A DNA stretch of 47,289 nt, taken from contig JANYFY010000030.1 of the NCBI GenBank assembly GCA_025359565.1, forward strand, positions 1 to 47,289, given 5' to 3'. The notes below the pieces were generated by a model. The model did not search any database. It was not told the DNA's origin and worked only from the letters and a program-made list of their open reading frames with translations. The stretch is from Gammaproteobacteria bacterium. Lineage in GTDB: Bacteria; Pseudomonadota; Gammaproteobacteria; Steroidobacterales; Steroidobacteraceae. Numbering within the stretch: the stretch's first letter is position 1; each line of letters opens with the position of its first letter. Positions 1 to 9,231 of the stretch are shown here, in pieces. The position numbers and the translations under genes were made by a program.

Positions 1-97
1 GCCGGGTTCGACGACAGCGGAGCGTAAGCGACGATGGCGAGCGCCCAACGGGCGACCCCGCAGGGGCGAGGTGCACCGCACCGAGTAATCCCTCAGC
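1..97. repeat. 97-bp dispersed repeat, copy 1 (REP-like)
   Basis: This copy matches positions 183-279 at 96 of 97 bases; the one difference is G at 41 versus T at 223. It holds two GC-rich hairpins: CGCCC-AAC-GGGCG at 42-54 and CCCC-GCA-GGGG at 56-66. Short GC-rich repeats with hairpins between genes are typical of REP-type elements. The copy may extend beyond the left edge of the window. I see no open frame that looks coding in it. The 85 bp between the copies are AT-rich and hold nothing recognisable. Confidence 0.85.
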
Positions 98-182
98 CGG
101 CACCAAAACACAATTATTTTACAAAACAACTCTGGGGTAAATCGCAACAACAGTTTTAATTCGAACCCCCGACCGACAACAA

Positions 183-279
183 GCCGGGTTCGACGACAGC
201 GGAGCGTAAGCGACGATGGCGATCGCCCAACGGGCGACCCCGCAGGGGCGAGGTGCACCGCACCGAGTAATCCCTCAGC
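183..279. repeat. 97-bp dispersed repeat, copy 2, reaching into the ROK gene
   Basis: This is the second copy of the repeat at 1-97, with the same two hairpins. Its right end at 279 lies inside the last codons of the ROK kinase gene, whose stop codon (275-277 on the minus strand) is supplied by the repeat. The element has therefore either replaced the last codons of that gene or always formed its 3' end. It may also help terminate the minus-strand operon. Confidence 0.85.
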
Positions 280-928
280 GATGCTTCTGCCAAAGCCGAA
301 CGCCGCCCAGAAAGGCATTAGCATTAGTCCCCAATCGACAATGCGCCGGCAATTTTGCAAAATGCACAGCATTGCCGCCCCCGATGACGACCTCCTCAGG
401 CTCCAGTGCGTTAGTGAGTTGCACGATGACGTCTTTGCATACCTTGCGCCATTTTTTCTTGCCCAATTTTTTCAAACCTCGCAGCCCTACATAATCCTCG
501 TAAGTTTTTTTTAGATAAGGAAGGTGGCCGAGTTCCATAGGTTCAACCAACCCATTAACGACTAAAGCAGAACCAAGCCCAGTGCCGAAACCGAGGAACA
601 GCATTTTACGCCCCCTGTAGCTGCCCAGCGCCTGCATTGCCGCATCATTAATAACTTTCACTGGACGCCCAAACGCCCCCGCATAGTCAAAACCCACCCA
701 ACCCGCACCAAGATTGTGGGGTTCAGCTATGGGTCGATTGTGCAGAACCGGACCCGGATATCCGAGGGATACTTTCTGATATCGCCAACCTTGGGTCAGC
801 CCTTTGACACCACTGACCATATCCTGGGCGGTCAGCAATGGCCCCGAGTCGATCTCAGCCTTAACATGACCCGTCAGGTACACCTTTACATGACTGCCAC
901 CGACATCCACTACCAATACGTTCTTCAT
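275..928 (-). CDS. ROK family kinase, polyphosphate glucokinase-like
   Basis: The 217-residue protein is probably a cytosolic glucokinase that phosphorylates glucose released by the upstream glucoamylase. Seen: the phosphate-binding DVGGSHVK at residues 8-15, the catalytic ND at 94-95, GTGLG at 115-119, ELGH at 132-135 and a VIGGGN turn near 181. The cysteine-rich zinc motif of many ROK proteins is absent, as in the short polyphosphate/ATP glucokinases. I chose the ATG at 926-928 because the glycine-rich motif then sits about eight residues in; the upstream in-frame extension lies in the glucoamylase gene. It begins 2 bases after the GH15 stop codon, so the two are co-transcribed. Substrate and phosphate donor are inferred from family and context. 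The 3' end lies in a repeat. Confidence 0.85.
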   Translation of the reverse strand: MKNVLVVDVGGSHVKVYLTGHVKAEIDSGPLLTAQDMVSGVKGLTQGWRYQKVSLGYPGPVLHNRPIAEPHNLGAGWVGFDYAGAFGRPVKVINDAAMQALGSYRGRKMLFLGFGTGLGSALVVNGLVEPMELGHLPYLKKTYEDYVGLRGLKKLGKKKWRKVCKDVIVQLTNALEPEEVVIGGGNAVHFAKLPAHCRLGTNANAFLGGVRLWQKHR

Positions 929-930
929 CT

Positions 931-3300
931 TTAAGATCTTAGCACTACGCTTACTCGAAAATCCTCGCCCTGCCATTCGCCGCGAGTCAGCCAATAAAAA
1001 GTAAATTCAAGGGTATCGCCTTCCACAAGTGTCCGCGTGGGTAACTTAACGACATGGCCCAATCCCCAGTCCTCCGTAAATGCTTCCGCCGCGCAGCGCC
1101 AGCCGTTGATTCCCCAGTGCACTTGAGCAGGCTCAGGCAACAACAATCGCAATTCCTCGCCAGGCAGCAATTGCGACACTCGTTGACGCAACTGCCACAA
1201 TACGTAGTCTAGCTTTGGTGGCTTGGCTTGATAGCGAGCCCAGGTACGCGCCGGCCGATCCACCGGCACACCAGCCGCAAAACTCAAGGCCAACTTAATA
1301 AACTCTGCGTGCGCCCACACAAGCGGCATGGCAGACCCTGTCGGTCGACCCGGGTAAAGTCCACGCAAAGGGATAGCCTCCGTGTCCCAAACCTGCTCGG
1401 GCAATAAACCGCCTTCACCGGTCATCTGCGCCATAGCGTTGATATAAGGCCGTACATCCTCACCCGCTAACAAGGCGGCATGCCCTCGCTCACCGGTCAA
1501 CAATGGCCAACCTCGACCCTTTCCCCAACCGTTAAAAGGCATGCCATCGGCATGTTCACCATAGCCGTCGCCATTGTAGCGGTGCCACACCGGACCATTG
1601 GGGGTCTCGGTTTTAAGCGCAGTGTCAATTACCTTGACGCTAGCGACCATAGTTGGAGAATCCATTGCGCGCAGTCCGTAACGCGCAAGCTGCAAACAAT
1701 CAATCGCAATTTGTTCATCCGCAGCGGGTTTGAATGCCAACGCGCTATTCTTGATTGACAGTGCTTCATGTTTGGCCTCGTCGCACAGCAACACATGCTC
1801 TGGCGCACTGCGCATATAGTAGCCGGGCACTCCCAAGGTGAGCGCAAGTTGAGTGTTCGACGCCCACGTCCAGCGCTCCAAACTTGCATTCCAAACGTCT
1901 GCCAGCATCAGCGCACACTCCGCTTCATGCCCCTCGAGAAATCGGCTACCTTCAACTAACGCGGCTATTGCGATCGCAAGCGTAAAGGTATTGAGACCAG
2001 TATCCTCTTCCCAACGATCTTGAGAAGTCGCCGGACCCTCCTTTGCAACGAAGCGCAAAGCGCGCCGAATCATGTCGGTCACCTGTACGTTTGCAAGTGC
2101 GCTCTGCTCGGCTAACGCACTGGCCAGCAGCACAGGGAACGCGGTCTCATCAAGTTGAATACCTAGCCAGAAAGGCTTTCCACCGAGCCATTGATTTTGC
2201 AGCCAATGACCATCCGCCTGTTGGGTACCGATGAGGTAAATCAAAATATTACGTGCCTCCACCAGACATCCGAGCGCCACCAACGCACCCGCAGTTTCCA
2301 CAAGGTCGCGCGCCCACACCAAATGATATCCGCCGCGGCTATTGTTCGATTCACCCCAAGGAATCGAAAGACTGGCCACATATGCGCCGGGAAATGTTCT
2401 GTCTTCGTGACACTTGATTACGGCAGCTGAACGGCGCAACAGCACACGCGATTCCGAGGTCAGCCCGACCAGCGCATGCGGCCAAGTCAGTCCTTGCAGC
2501 CAATGCTGCCAACCATCGCAATATGCAAACCACGCGGCCTCGAAACCGCTGGCTAGCGATTGCAGAGCCAAAGTCGCGGCGGCCTCGCGGCTGCTTGATA
2601 GTCCAAGCGCCAGCGTGCCGATATGCACCAGCTGCGCGCTTAACGCGACTTCGCCGGGCCCCGCATTCGCATAATGCCAGCGCATAGCCCCGTGTTTATC
2701 GATATCCTGCCAACCGTCGCTCGCACCGACCAATCCCACCGATCGCTCTAAAAAACCGCTTGCCCCATCACGATCGGCCACCGCGATAGCGAGACCAAAG
2801 GGTCCTTGTTCCGCCCACAACACCGGACGGCCCGCCCACTCATCAGCCCACGCATAATTTCTGGTCGCATCCTCGCCGATTCGAGGAGCTGCCACTACAT
2901 AAAGGTGCAAATCGCCAACGCCGCTCAATGAAAAATCTACTAATAGAACATCACGTATTGGATCGACACAAATCTTCAGCGTCAGTGTAAAGCGCGAGTG
3001 AGAGTGGATAATTGTAATAGCCGGGACAGCCTCATCGAACCAGCTAACGGTGTAACTTGCCAGACGTCGGACTTCCACCCAGAAACCAGCTCCGTCCGCT
3101 ATGATAAAGCCCAAGTCTTTTAACTGCGGTATATCCGGCCGCGGATGGTACAGCTCGGTGATGATACCTTGCGCCACGGTAAACCATAGCCGCGACTTGC
3201 CAAGCGCAGTCCCTACTGCATCCTTCGATCCCGGCGACCAAGTCGGATCGCTGTTGATGGGTGCCGGTGCCGAACCCTCGCAACGAGGCGGTACATTCAT
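931..3300 (-). CDS. GH15 glucoamylase-like glycoside hydrolase
   Basis: The protein has 789 residues and resembles bacterial GH15 glucan 1,4-alpha-glucosidases, which release glucose from starch- or glycogen-type chains. Seen: an N-terminal beta-sandwich region (about 1-270) and an (alpha/alpha)6 catalytic region with WARDLVETAG (329-338), RWEEDTG (429-435, candidate general acid) and LPEQVWD (633-639, candidate base E635). No signal peptide is visible, so it probably acts in the cytosol, for example on stored glycogen or imported oligosaccharides. The ATG at 3298-3300 has a good AGGAGAG ribosome site just upstream. It precedes the ROK kinase gene in one operon, which fits release and immediate phosphorylation of glucose. 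Exact substrate is not certain; related GH15 enzymes include trehalases and isomaltose-type glucosidases. Confidence 0.88.
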   Translation of the reverse strand: MNVPPRCEGSAPAPINSDPTWSPGSKDAVGTALGKSRLWFTVAQGIITELYHPRPDIPQLKDLGFIIADGAGFWVEVRRLASYTVSWFDEAVPAITIIHSHSRFTLTLKICVDPIRDVLLVDFSLSGVGDLHLYVVAAPRIGEDATRNYAWADEWAGRPVLWAEQGPFGLAIAVADRDGASGFLERSVGLVGASDGWQDIDKHGAMRWHYANAGPGEVALSAQLVHIGTLALGLSSSREAAATLALQSLASGFEAAWFAYCDGWQHWLQGLTWPHALVGLTSESRVLLRRSAAVIKCHEDRTFPGAYVASLSIPWGESNNSRGGYHLVWARDLVETAGALVALGCLVEARNILIYLIGTQQADGHWLQNQWLGGKPFWLGIQLDETAFPVLLASALAEQSALANVQVTDMIRRALRFVAKEGPATSQDRWEEDTGLNTFTLAIAIAALVEGSRFLEGHEAECALMLADVWNASLERWTWASNTQLALTLGVPGYYMRSAPEHVLLCDEAKHEALSIKNSALAFKPAADEQIAIDCLQLARYGLRAMDSPTMVASVKVIDTALKTETPNGPVWHRYNGDGYGEHADGMPFNGWGKGRGWPLLTGERGHAALLAGEDVRPYINAMAQMTGEGGLLPEQVWDTEAIPLRGLYPGRPTGSAMPLVWAHAEFIKLALSFAAGVPVDRPARTWARYQAKPPKLDYVLWQLRQRVSQLLPGEELRLLLPEPAQVHWGINGWRCAAEAFTEDWGLGHVVKLPTRTLVEGDTLEFTFYWLTRGEWQGEDFRVSVVLRS

Positions 3301-3356
3301 AAACTCTCCTAAGTGCTCTATGATAACCCGTCAATGACTGCATTTGAGGATACCGC
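3301..3356. promoter_or_regulatory. Divergent intergenic region, two start signals
   Basis: Only 56 bases separate the start codons of the glucoamylase (minus) and the hydroxyacid dehydrogenase (plus). The minus-strand ribosome site AGGAGAG lies at about 3304-3310, and a GAGGA site at 3346-3350 lies 6 bases before the TTG start on the plus strand. Any promoters for the two genes must overlap each other or the coding ends. I did not find a convincing pair of -35/-10 boxes. Confidence 0.5.
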
Positions 3357-4304
3357 TTGCTAAGCGCCGAATTTCTGGATTTTGCCACTGTCGACTCGCT
3401 ACGGGTTCTTGACTTATCATCACTACGTTCCGTGCTGCCGAATTTGCGCTTATGGCCGTACACTAACCCAGATCAACTGCATCAACGAATTCGTGATGCT
3501 GAGGTCTTAATATTTAACGCACAGCGCATAGATCGTGCGGCATTCGCAGCGGCGCCACACTTACGCTGCATTGGCACGACCTCGACCGGCACCAATCACA
3601 TCGACCTTGACGTCGCCCGCGCACGCGGTGTGTCGGTTTTCAACATCACCGACTATTGCACGCCTTCTGTTGCCCAACACGTGTTTGCGGTATTGCTGGC
3701 GCTGACTCATCATTTAGTCGAATACGATCGGGACCTGAAAGCCGGCCTCTGGCAGCGCTCGCCGCGAGCGATTACCGACTATCCAATTCGCGAACTTGCT
3801 GGCCTCGTACTAGGTATCGTCGGTTACGGCCAACTTGGCCGTGCGGTGGCAAACCTTGCCGGGGCGTTTGGTATGAAAGTGCGCATTGCTAACCGCCGAG
3901 GCAGCAAGCCTGAACCCGGACGCCTTGATCTCGCCGATCTGCTGCCCGAGGTTGATGTGCTGAGTCTGCATTGCCCACTGAATGCGAACACGCACGGCAT
4001 GATCGGACGGGCTGAACTCGCACTCATGAAGAAAGACGCGATATTAATTAATACCGCGCGCGGCGCCTTGATCGACGCCGAGGCGCTGGCTGAGGCGTTA
4101 CGGGCGGGCCACTTTGGTGGCGCGGGCATCGACGTGTTGGCCGAAGAGCCGCCACTCTCCGGCAATCCGTTGCTCGCTCCGGATATGCACCGAGTAATTG
4201 TGACTCCACACGTTGCCTGGGGCGCCCGCGAATCACGCCAACGCGGCATCGATCAACTGGCCGGCAAGCTGCGCGAGTGGGCTAGCAACCAGTTACAGGC
4301 CTAG
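3357..4304 (+). CDS. D-2-hydroxyacid dehydrogenase (glycerate dehydrogenase-like)
   Basis: This 315-residue NAD(P)-dependent enzyme probably interconverts a 2-keto acid and a D-2-hydroxy acid, such as hydroxypyruvate and D-glycerate. Seen: the Rossmann motif GYGQLG ending at residue 161, the substrate-binding TARG with R235, E263/E264 in LAEEPP, and the catalytic H285 in TPHVAW. These are the Arg-Glu-His residues of the family. Length is normal. The start is a TTG with GAGGA 6 bases upstream, and it gives an N-terminus that fits the family. It stands divergent from the GH15 operon. The closest named type is HprA (glycerate dehydrogenase), but substrate cannot be read from sequence. Confidence 0.87.
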   Translation: MLSAEFLDFATVDSLRVLDLSSLRSVLPNLRLWPYTNPDQLHQRIRDAEVLIFNAQRIDRAAFAAAPHLRCIGTTSTGTNHIDLDVARARGVSVFNITDYCTPSVAQHVFAVLLALTHHLVEYDRDLKAGLWQRSPRAITDYPIRELAGLVLGIVGYGQLGRAVANLAGAFGMKVRIANRRGSKPEPGRLDLADLLPEVDVLSLHCPLNANTHGMIGRAELALMKKDAILINTARGALIDAEALAEALRAGHFGGAGIDVLAEEPPLSGNPLLAPDMHRVIVTPHVAWGARESRQRGIDQLAGKLREWASNQLQA

Positions 4305-4362
4305 GGTGATTGCAACGTAAGACCCGTCGGCGAGATGCTCGACCTCAAAGAAAAATTATGCG

Positions 4363-5046
4363 ATGCCTAGTCACGTCGCTATGTCGCGACGACTAATGGC
4401 CGCTGTGCAGTGGTCGCAAGTTACTAATAGTCTAAAAGAACCGCTCTGGATTGACCCAGTGCATCGATATGCAGTCTATCTGTCGATGAATTTGGCTCAT
4501 CCACAGGAAGGGCTGTGGCAACTGTCGCTGAGGAACGCGACCCAAACTCAGCTATTCTCTATCTGCTTCGCAGTGCTACCTGGACCCAGAATATTTATTG
4601 GATCAGTACAAGGCGGTCGATCTATCGAGAACGTAAACGTCGTTGATTTAATCCGGTTAGCGACAAAAGATTTTGAAGGCATGCGTCCACTTTTTCTTTT
4701 ATTCGATGTGGTTCGGACTCTGGCCGCAGTTTGGAAGATTGAAAAACTCACCGGTATCGCAAATCGAAATCAACTGAAAACTCATTCCAATAGCAAGAAT
4801 GCGCGAGCCGTTCAGTTTTCTTACGATAGTTTTTTCCAAGAGTTGGGCGGCAGTCGGATGCGGGATGGAAACTGGGATGTACCCGCGACACTACCAGTGC
4901 GCGATATATCTGACGCTCCTTGTCGAAAAAGAGCGATGTACAGGCGACGATTCGCTCTTATTGCTGGGTTACGTAACGCGGTAGGCCAGTTGCGCCAAAT
5001 CCCCAATCACCTCACAATTCCACACCGAGCCCACTCATGGCCGTAG
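4363..5046 (+). CDS. DUF535 (VirK/YbjX family) protein, 5'-shortened
   Basis: The 227 residues match the later part of the VirK/YbjX family, whose role is unclear and has been linked to envelope stress or virulence. Seen: the GLWQLSLRN block, a FIGSVQGGRS block, GMRPLFLLFD, YDSFFQELGG and a KRAMYRRR block near the end, in family order. Family members are usually near 300 residues, so about 70-90 N-terminal residues are missing. An in-frame stop at 4318-4320 blocks extension upstream, and there is no clear ribosome site before the ATG at 4363. The gene is probably truncated and may not be functional. It overlaps the longest reading of the next gene but not that gene's better start at 5067. Confidence 0.7.
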   Translation: MPSHVAMSRRLMAAVQWSQVTNSLKEPLWIDPVHRYAVYLSMNLAHPQEGLWQLSLRNATQTQLFSICFAVLPGPRIFIGSVQGGRSIENVNVVDLIRLATKDFEGMRPLFLLFDVVRTLAAVWKIEKLTGIANRNQLKTHSNSKNARAVQFSYDSFFQELGGSRMRDGNWDVPATLPVRDISDAPCRKRAMYRRRFALIAGLRNAVGQLRQIPNHLTIPHRAHSWP

Positions 5047-5066
5047 ATTTTCTAAGGGAGCCGACG

Positions 5067-7103
5067 ATGCGCCAGACGATATTTTTATGCTTCTTAGTTG
5101 GGATATTTCCCACGATATTGCGGTCCGAGGTCAGCGTTTCCGATCTTGCAAAACCGCCTGCGAATGCGCTCCACTTCATCATCGAGTCAGTGGGCGGTAA
5201 GCACGGTGATTCATGGAGCTGGACTTTAGCGAGTGGCGTTCGTATGGGCCGCGAAAGCTTGAACCTACGGGGTCAGGTCTGGGAAACCGACTATAGCGGC
5301 GCTGCGGGGTCGGATCAGATGCCAGCCAGCATCACTATTCGTGGTCAGACACCACAGGGCGATGCGGCCGAGAATTTCACTATTACAAGCGGCTCTGCAC
5401 GATGGCGTAGCCCAGTCGACGACGGGAAAGCCGCTTATTCGACCCCAGCTTTCTATACCTCACAAGGCGGACCCATCGACGCGACTGCCTGGTTCCTTGA
5501 GCGAATACTCGCAAGTCCCGATAAGTCTCTCGATCTGTTGCCGGGAGGTAAAGCGCGCGCTGTCAAATTAACAACTTTGCAAGTCGGCAGTCGCACTTCG
5601 AAAAAGACGATTAATTTGTGGGCGGTTTCCGGCATCAATAATTCACCTACCCCAATATGGGCCGACGCCAATGATCGATTTTTCGCAATCACGGGCGGCC
5701 TTGGTTGGCTGCCCGACGTTTATTCCGGTGAACAACAACGATTAGAAAAAGCTCAAACTTTAGCGATGGCGGCTCAAACTGCCAAACTCGCCAAGTCTTT
5801 GATACAGCCTCCTCTCGGTGCGGTAGCATTCGTCGACGTGCGAACATTCGACGCGGACGCGGTCCGATTCGTCACGCACCAAACAGTCATTGTCGACCAC
5901 GGCGTCATCGCTGCGGTAGGGCCCGCGGATACCGTCAAAGCGCCAATTGGAGCAAAATTAATTGAAGGACGCGGCATGACCTTGATCCCGGGTCTATGGG
6001 ATTGTCATATGCACGTCGGCGATGACTATACCGGTCTGCAGGAGCTTTCGTTGGGTGTTACGTCTGTTCGTGATCCGGGCAATAATGACGCCCTGACTAT
6101 TGACCGCAGGATTCGAGCGGCTGCCGGCCAATTGCTTTTCCCGAATGTATATCCATCCTCGTTGATTGATGGGAAGGGTCCATACACAGCACAGGTTGCC
6201 AATGTCGCGACTAGTCAGGCGCAAGCCATCGCGTGGGTAGATAAAGCCAAGGCTAATGACTTTACGGGCATTAAGTTCTACGGCACATTTAATCCCGCGT
6301 GGTTGCCGGCGACTATTGTGGAAGCGCATAAGCTCGGCTTGCACGTTCACGGACATATCCCTGCCGGAATTCGACCCATGGATGCGATCAACGCGGGGTA
6401 TGACGAAATTACGCATATCAATTGGATCATCATGCAGGCGATGCCCGACAGCGTGATTGCCGTCTCCAATGGAATAATGCGTTTCGAGGGACCCGGGCGC
6501 TACGCAAAAGATGTTGACCTTGACGCGCCTCCCATGAAGACGCTGGTCGATACGATGGCTAAGAAACATATTTATAGCGACGCCACTATGGTGGCATTCG
6601 AGAGCCTATATGTTCCGGAGAATGGCGACCTATCGCCGGCCTATGCGCCTTTTGTTGGCACCCTGCCACCCGTCACAGAGCGGGGATTTAGGACCGGTGG
6701 GTTTGCGGTGCCCAAGGACCTGACTCGCGCGGACTATCGCGCCAGCTGGGCTAAGATGGTCAACCTGCTGGACCGAATGCATCAGGCAGGTATTCCGATA
6801 ATTGCCGGCACGGATGGCTCAGGCATTGAAATTGTGCGTGAACTTGAGATTTACCAACAGGCGGGTTTTACCACCGCGCAAGCGCTCGAAGCCGCCACTC
6901 TTTTGCCCGCAAAACTGGTCGGCATGGACCTGCACACGGGGTCAATAAAGGTGGGTAAATCGGCTGATCTTGCCCTGATCGAGGGCGATCCTTCAACGCG
7001 CCTTAGCGATCTACGTCAAACCCGATTGGTTATGCTAGGGGGTCGTTTGCTGGATGCCGATGCACTGCGAACGGCTGCGGGTTTCTCGGGCCGACCGAAA
7101 TGA
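5067..7103 (+). CDS. Secreted metal-dependent amidohydrolase
   Basis: The 678-residue protein has an N-terminal signal-like hydrophobic stretch (about residues 2-17) and should be exported. The first 230 or so residues are an extra region I do not recognise. An amidohydrolase fold follows, with the metal ligands HMH (H314, H316), a candidate carboxylated lysine in IKFYG (K403), histidines in VHGH (about 428-430), THIN (H450) and GTDGSG (D583). Such enzymes hydrolyse amide or imide bonds in peptides or ring compounds; substrate is not predictable here. I chose the ATG at 5067 because AAGGGAG at 5054-5060 sits 6 bases before it and the signal peptide then begins properly; the in-frame ATG at 5037 has neither. 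Confidence 0.83.
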   Translation: MRQTIFLCFLVGIFPTILRSEVSVSDLAKPPANALHFIIESVGGKHGDSWSWTLASGVRMGRESLNLRGQVWETDYSGAAGSDQMPASITIRGQTPQGDAAENFTITSGSARWRSPVDDGKAAYSTPAFYTSQGGPIDATAWFLERILASPDKSLDLLPGGKARAVKLTTLQVGSRTSKKTINLWAVSGINNSPTPIWADANDRFFAITGGLGWLPDVYSGEQQRLEKAQTLAMAAQTAKLAKSLIQPPLGAVAFVDVRTFDADAVRFVTHQTVIVDHGVIAAVGPADTVKAPIGAKLIEGRGMTLIPGLWDCHMHVGDDYTGLQELSLGVTSVRDPGNNDALTIDRRIRAAAGQLLFPNVYPSSLIDGKGPYTAQVANVATSQAQAIAWVDKAKANDFTGIKFYGTFNPAWLPATIVEAHKLGLHVHGHIPAGIRPMDAINAGYDEITHINWIIMQAMPDSVIAVSNGIMRFEGPGRYAKDVDLDAPPMKTLVDTMAKKHIYSDATMVAFESLYVPENGDLSPAYAPFVGTLPPVTERGFRTGGFAVPKDLTRADYRASWAKMVNLLDRMHQAGIPIIAGTDGSGIEIVRELEIYQQAGFTTAQALEAATLLPAKLVGMDLHTGSIKVGKSADLALIEGDPSTRLSDLRQTRLVMLGGRLLDADALRTAAGFSGRPK

Positions 7104-7223
7104 GTGGCGCCTACAGGCGCGCCTGAGACATGAAGTGGTCAGTGCTCAAGACATTGCTATACGCGACTCGCTTCTACTCGCACAGGATTGCGACGCACTG
7201 GCGCGAAAGTTCGCTCTCAAGGC

Positions 7224-8543
7224 ATGACGCTCTTCCTATGTATTATTGGCGGCCAAGTTTGGGCTAAGTTGAAAATCTTATTGCTATTATTGGCCTTTAG
7301 TTTCACGCAATTCGCGGCGGCGACCGACGCAGAGCGGGCATTACGTACGGAAATCAACAAGGGTCTTGCGAAAGGACTGCCGAGTATCTCCGCGGCAATC
7401 GCCACTCGTCAAGGGGTGATTTGGACCGGCGCGGTCGGTTTCGCCGACTTGCAAACGCAACGTCGCGCACACCCAGCGTATTTTTATGGCATCGGCAGTA
7501 TTACCAAGACCTTCATTGCCTGTGTGGTGCAGCAGTTAGTGGATGAGGGCAAGCTAAATATCGATTCAACTGCACTTGAATTGCTCGGACCCAAGGTCGC
7601 AGGTGGCATTCCTAACGCCGACATTGCGAACATCCGGCAACTCTTGAGCCATACCAGCGGTATCCCTACTTGGGAGTTTGACGCCGAATGGATGCACCGC
7701 GGACGCGGTGAACTCATGACGATTGCGCATGTATGGGACAAGGCCGAGACGCTACGTTACATTCGTGACGGTCGGCATGCGGCTACCAACGTACCCGGCG
7801 CAGGCTATGCCTATTCCAATTCCAACTACACGCTGCTGGGTCTCATCGTCGAGAAAGTGACTGGCATGGATGCGCTCGCGGCGATACGCCAGCGCGTGTT
7901 AGTACCACTGGGCTTGAATGAAATAAAACTTGAGGGCTTCGAGCGCGTTAGTCCGTTGCGGGTACCGACGCGCTATCATTTTGCCACTCCAGAATTTCTA
8001 CGTGATGTAGGTGTGCATCCCTCCTTCAAGTGGGTGTCGCGGCAACTGATTGATGTGAGCGGCTCGAATCTGTCGACCGAATGGGTTGCCGGCGGCATGC
8101 TAGCGAGCGCTAGAGATTTGGCGGAGTTTGCGCGCGCTCTGAGAGACGGAGAAGTGGTGGGACCCATTGCCATGAAACGTCTGTTAACTTTTCAACCCAC
8201 CGGCGAAACCAGTGGCGGCGAGCAAGAAGTCAGCGAAGGGTTATTTCGGGGACGCTACGGCAGCGATGTCTTGATCGGTCACACGGGTGATGTGCTGGGC
8301 TTTAGCGCCACTATGGGCTGGCTAGAAGGCGAAGATATGGTTCTCGTATTGCTCGCTAATGCTGGCTCAATGCATTCCGGAACGGGTTCGTATTTTTTGG
8401 CACAGTTGTTGATGGACACTCAGGTCATCCAGCGGGCTAAAGAGTTGGCGCGAACTCTACGAGTGGAACCGCAGCCACAAAAATCATCCACCTCGCTAAA
8501 ATCTAAAACCGTTGTACCACTCCATCGCAGATTTGGCAGCTAA
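7224..8543 (+). CDS. Class C beta-lactamase-like serine hydrolase
   Basis: The protein belongs to the serine beta-lactamase/esterase/D-aminopeptidase superfamily. Counting from the ATG at 7224 (439 residues), the nucleophile motif SITK is at S92-K95, YSN at 197-199, and the third motif HTG at 353-355. An N-terminal hydrophobic stretch (LLLLLAFSF) followed by AAA suggests export to the periplasm. The start is uncertain: a TTG at 7188 is also in frame and the ribosome sites are weak. Such proteins are often esterases or peptidases rather than antibiotic-degrading enzymes. The 3' end overlaps, tail to tail, the FAD oxidoreductase remnant on the minus strand. Confidence 0.83.
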   Translation: MTLFLCIIGGQVWAKLKILLLLLAFSFTQFAAATDAERALRTEINKGLAKGLPSISAAIATRQGVIWTGAVGFADLQTQRRAHPAYFYGIGSITKTFIACVVQQLVDEGKLNIDSTALELLGPKVAGGIPNADIANIRQLLSHTSGIPTWEFDAEWMHRGRGELMTIAHVWDKAETLRYIRDGRHAATNVPGAGYAYSNSNYTLLGLIVEKVTGMDALAAIRQRVLVPLGLNEIKLEGFERVSPLRVPTRYHFATPEFLRDVGVHPSFKWVSRQLIDVSGSNLSTEWVAGGMLASARDLAEFARALRDGEVVGPIAMKRLLTFQPTGETSGGEQEVSEGLFRGRYGSDVLIGHTGDVLGFSATMGWLEGEDMVLVLLANAGSMHSGTGSYFLAQLLMDTQVIQRAKELARTLRVEPQPQKSSTSLKSKTVVPLHRRFGS

Positions 8544-8777
8544 CCAGCGGAAGGGTTCGTTGGGCACAAAATCAAACGACGCATTCACAAATGGAAAGTG
8601 GCTCCATGCTGCCGCGCGGCCCGCTTCAAGGTCGGCAATGATGCGCCCGAAAATTGAAGAGAGATTTACACCGTGGCCACTGTAACCGAGACCATAATAA
8701 ATATTATTATATTTACCTGTGCAACCAACTGAAGGAGCCTCATTCAAAGACCAATCCACAATTCCGTCCCAATGCAC
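8496..8777 (-). pseudogene. C-terminal remnant of FAD-dependent amine/amino-acid oxidoreductase
   Basis: The 93 residues match only the C-terminal end of DadA/PuuB-type flavoenzymes: the block YYGLGYSGHGVN near the middle is the FAD-contacting glycine-rich segment near the C-terminus of that family. Complete members have about 370-430 residues, so roughly three quarters of the gene, including the N-terminal FAD-binding site, is missing. Homology stops abruptly at about 8777, where PTS EIIB sequence begins on the other strand. No ribosome site or promoter is evident. It is a non-functional remnant. Confidence 0.78.
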
Positions 8778-9206
8778 ATCACCACACGGCTGCGCTTGGT
8801 ATTGGCGGACAACCGAGCAGTCGACGAGGTTAGGCTTAAGCGCTTAGGCGCACTCGGCACAGTACGCACAGCAACGCAAGAATTGCAGGTGGTGTTTGGG
8901 CCAATCGCCGACCAAGTCGCCGGCGAGATCCGCGCAGCGCTACGTTCGGCCTCGGCGATGGCCAAGTTTCCAGAGCACGATGCATCGGCATTACTCGCCG
9001 CGTTGGGTGGGCGCGTTAATATTATCGACATTGACTCCGGTGCAGGTCGTATTTTGATTCGTACAGCGCGACCGGAGTTAGTGGACCCATCAGCTTTAAC
9101 GAGGCTCGATATTCGTAGTATCGCCCACTCCGGCGCCGCTTCGATGCAATTACTGATAGCGGGCCCAGTTGAAGGCTGGATCACGGCACTGCACCGAAAA
9201 GGGTAG
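8772..9206 (+). pseudogene. Remnant of PTS EIIB domains (glucose/GlcNAc type)
   Basis: The 144 residues resemble the tail of a sugar phosphotransferase permease with two EIIB-like domains. The first begins at TTRLRL and continues through VDE..LGALGTVR and LQVVFGPIADQVAGEIR, which are EIIB blocks. The second (about residues 73-140) begins LLAALGGRVNI. In EIIB the phosphorylated cysteine lies two residues before TRLR; here that position is isoleucine and lies at the breakpoint. The whole EIIC membrane domain is absent. I infer a broken gene of the NagE/PtsG type. Family assignment is from motif resemblance only. Confidence 0.72.
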
Positions 9207-9231
9207 TCGGCGCGTATGAACTCATCTAGCG

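Noticed and set aside
1-279. CRISPR array
   Set aside because: Only two copies of 97 bp occur, too long and too few for an array, with no cas genes in the window.
5994-6569. 191-codon minus-strand open frame
   Set aside because: It lies inside the amidohydrolase gene, whose metal motifs are in the plus frame.
7224-8543. Antibiotic resistance beta-lactamase
   Set aside because: The motifs are those of the wider serine hydrolase family; nothing shows true beta-lactamase activity or an AmpR-type regulator.
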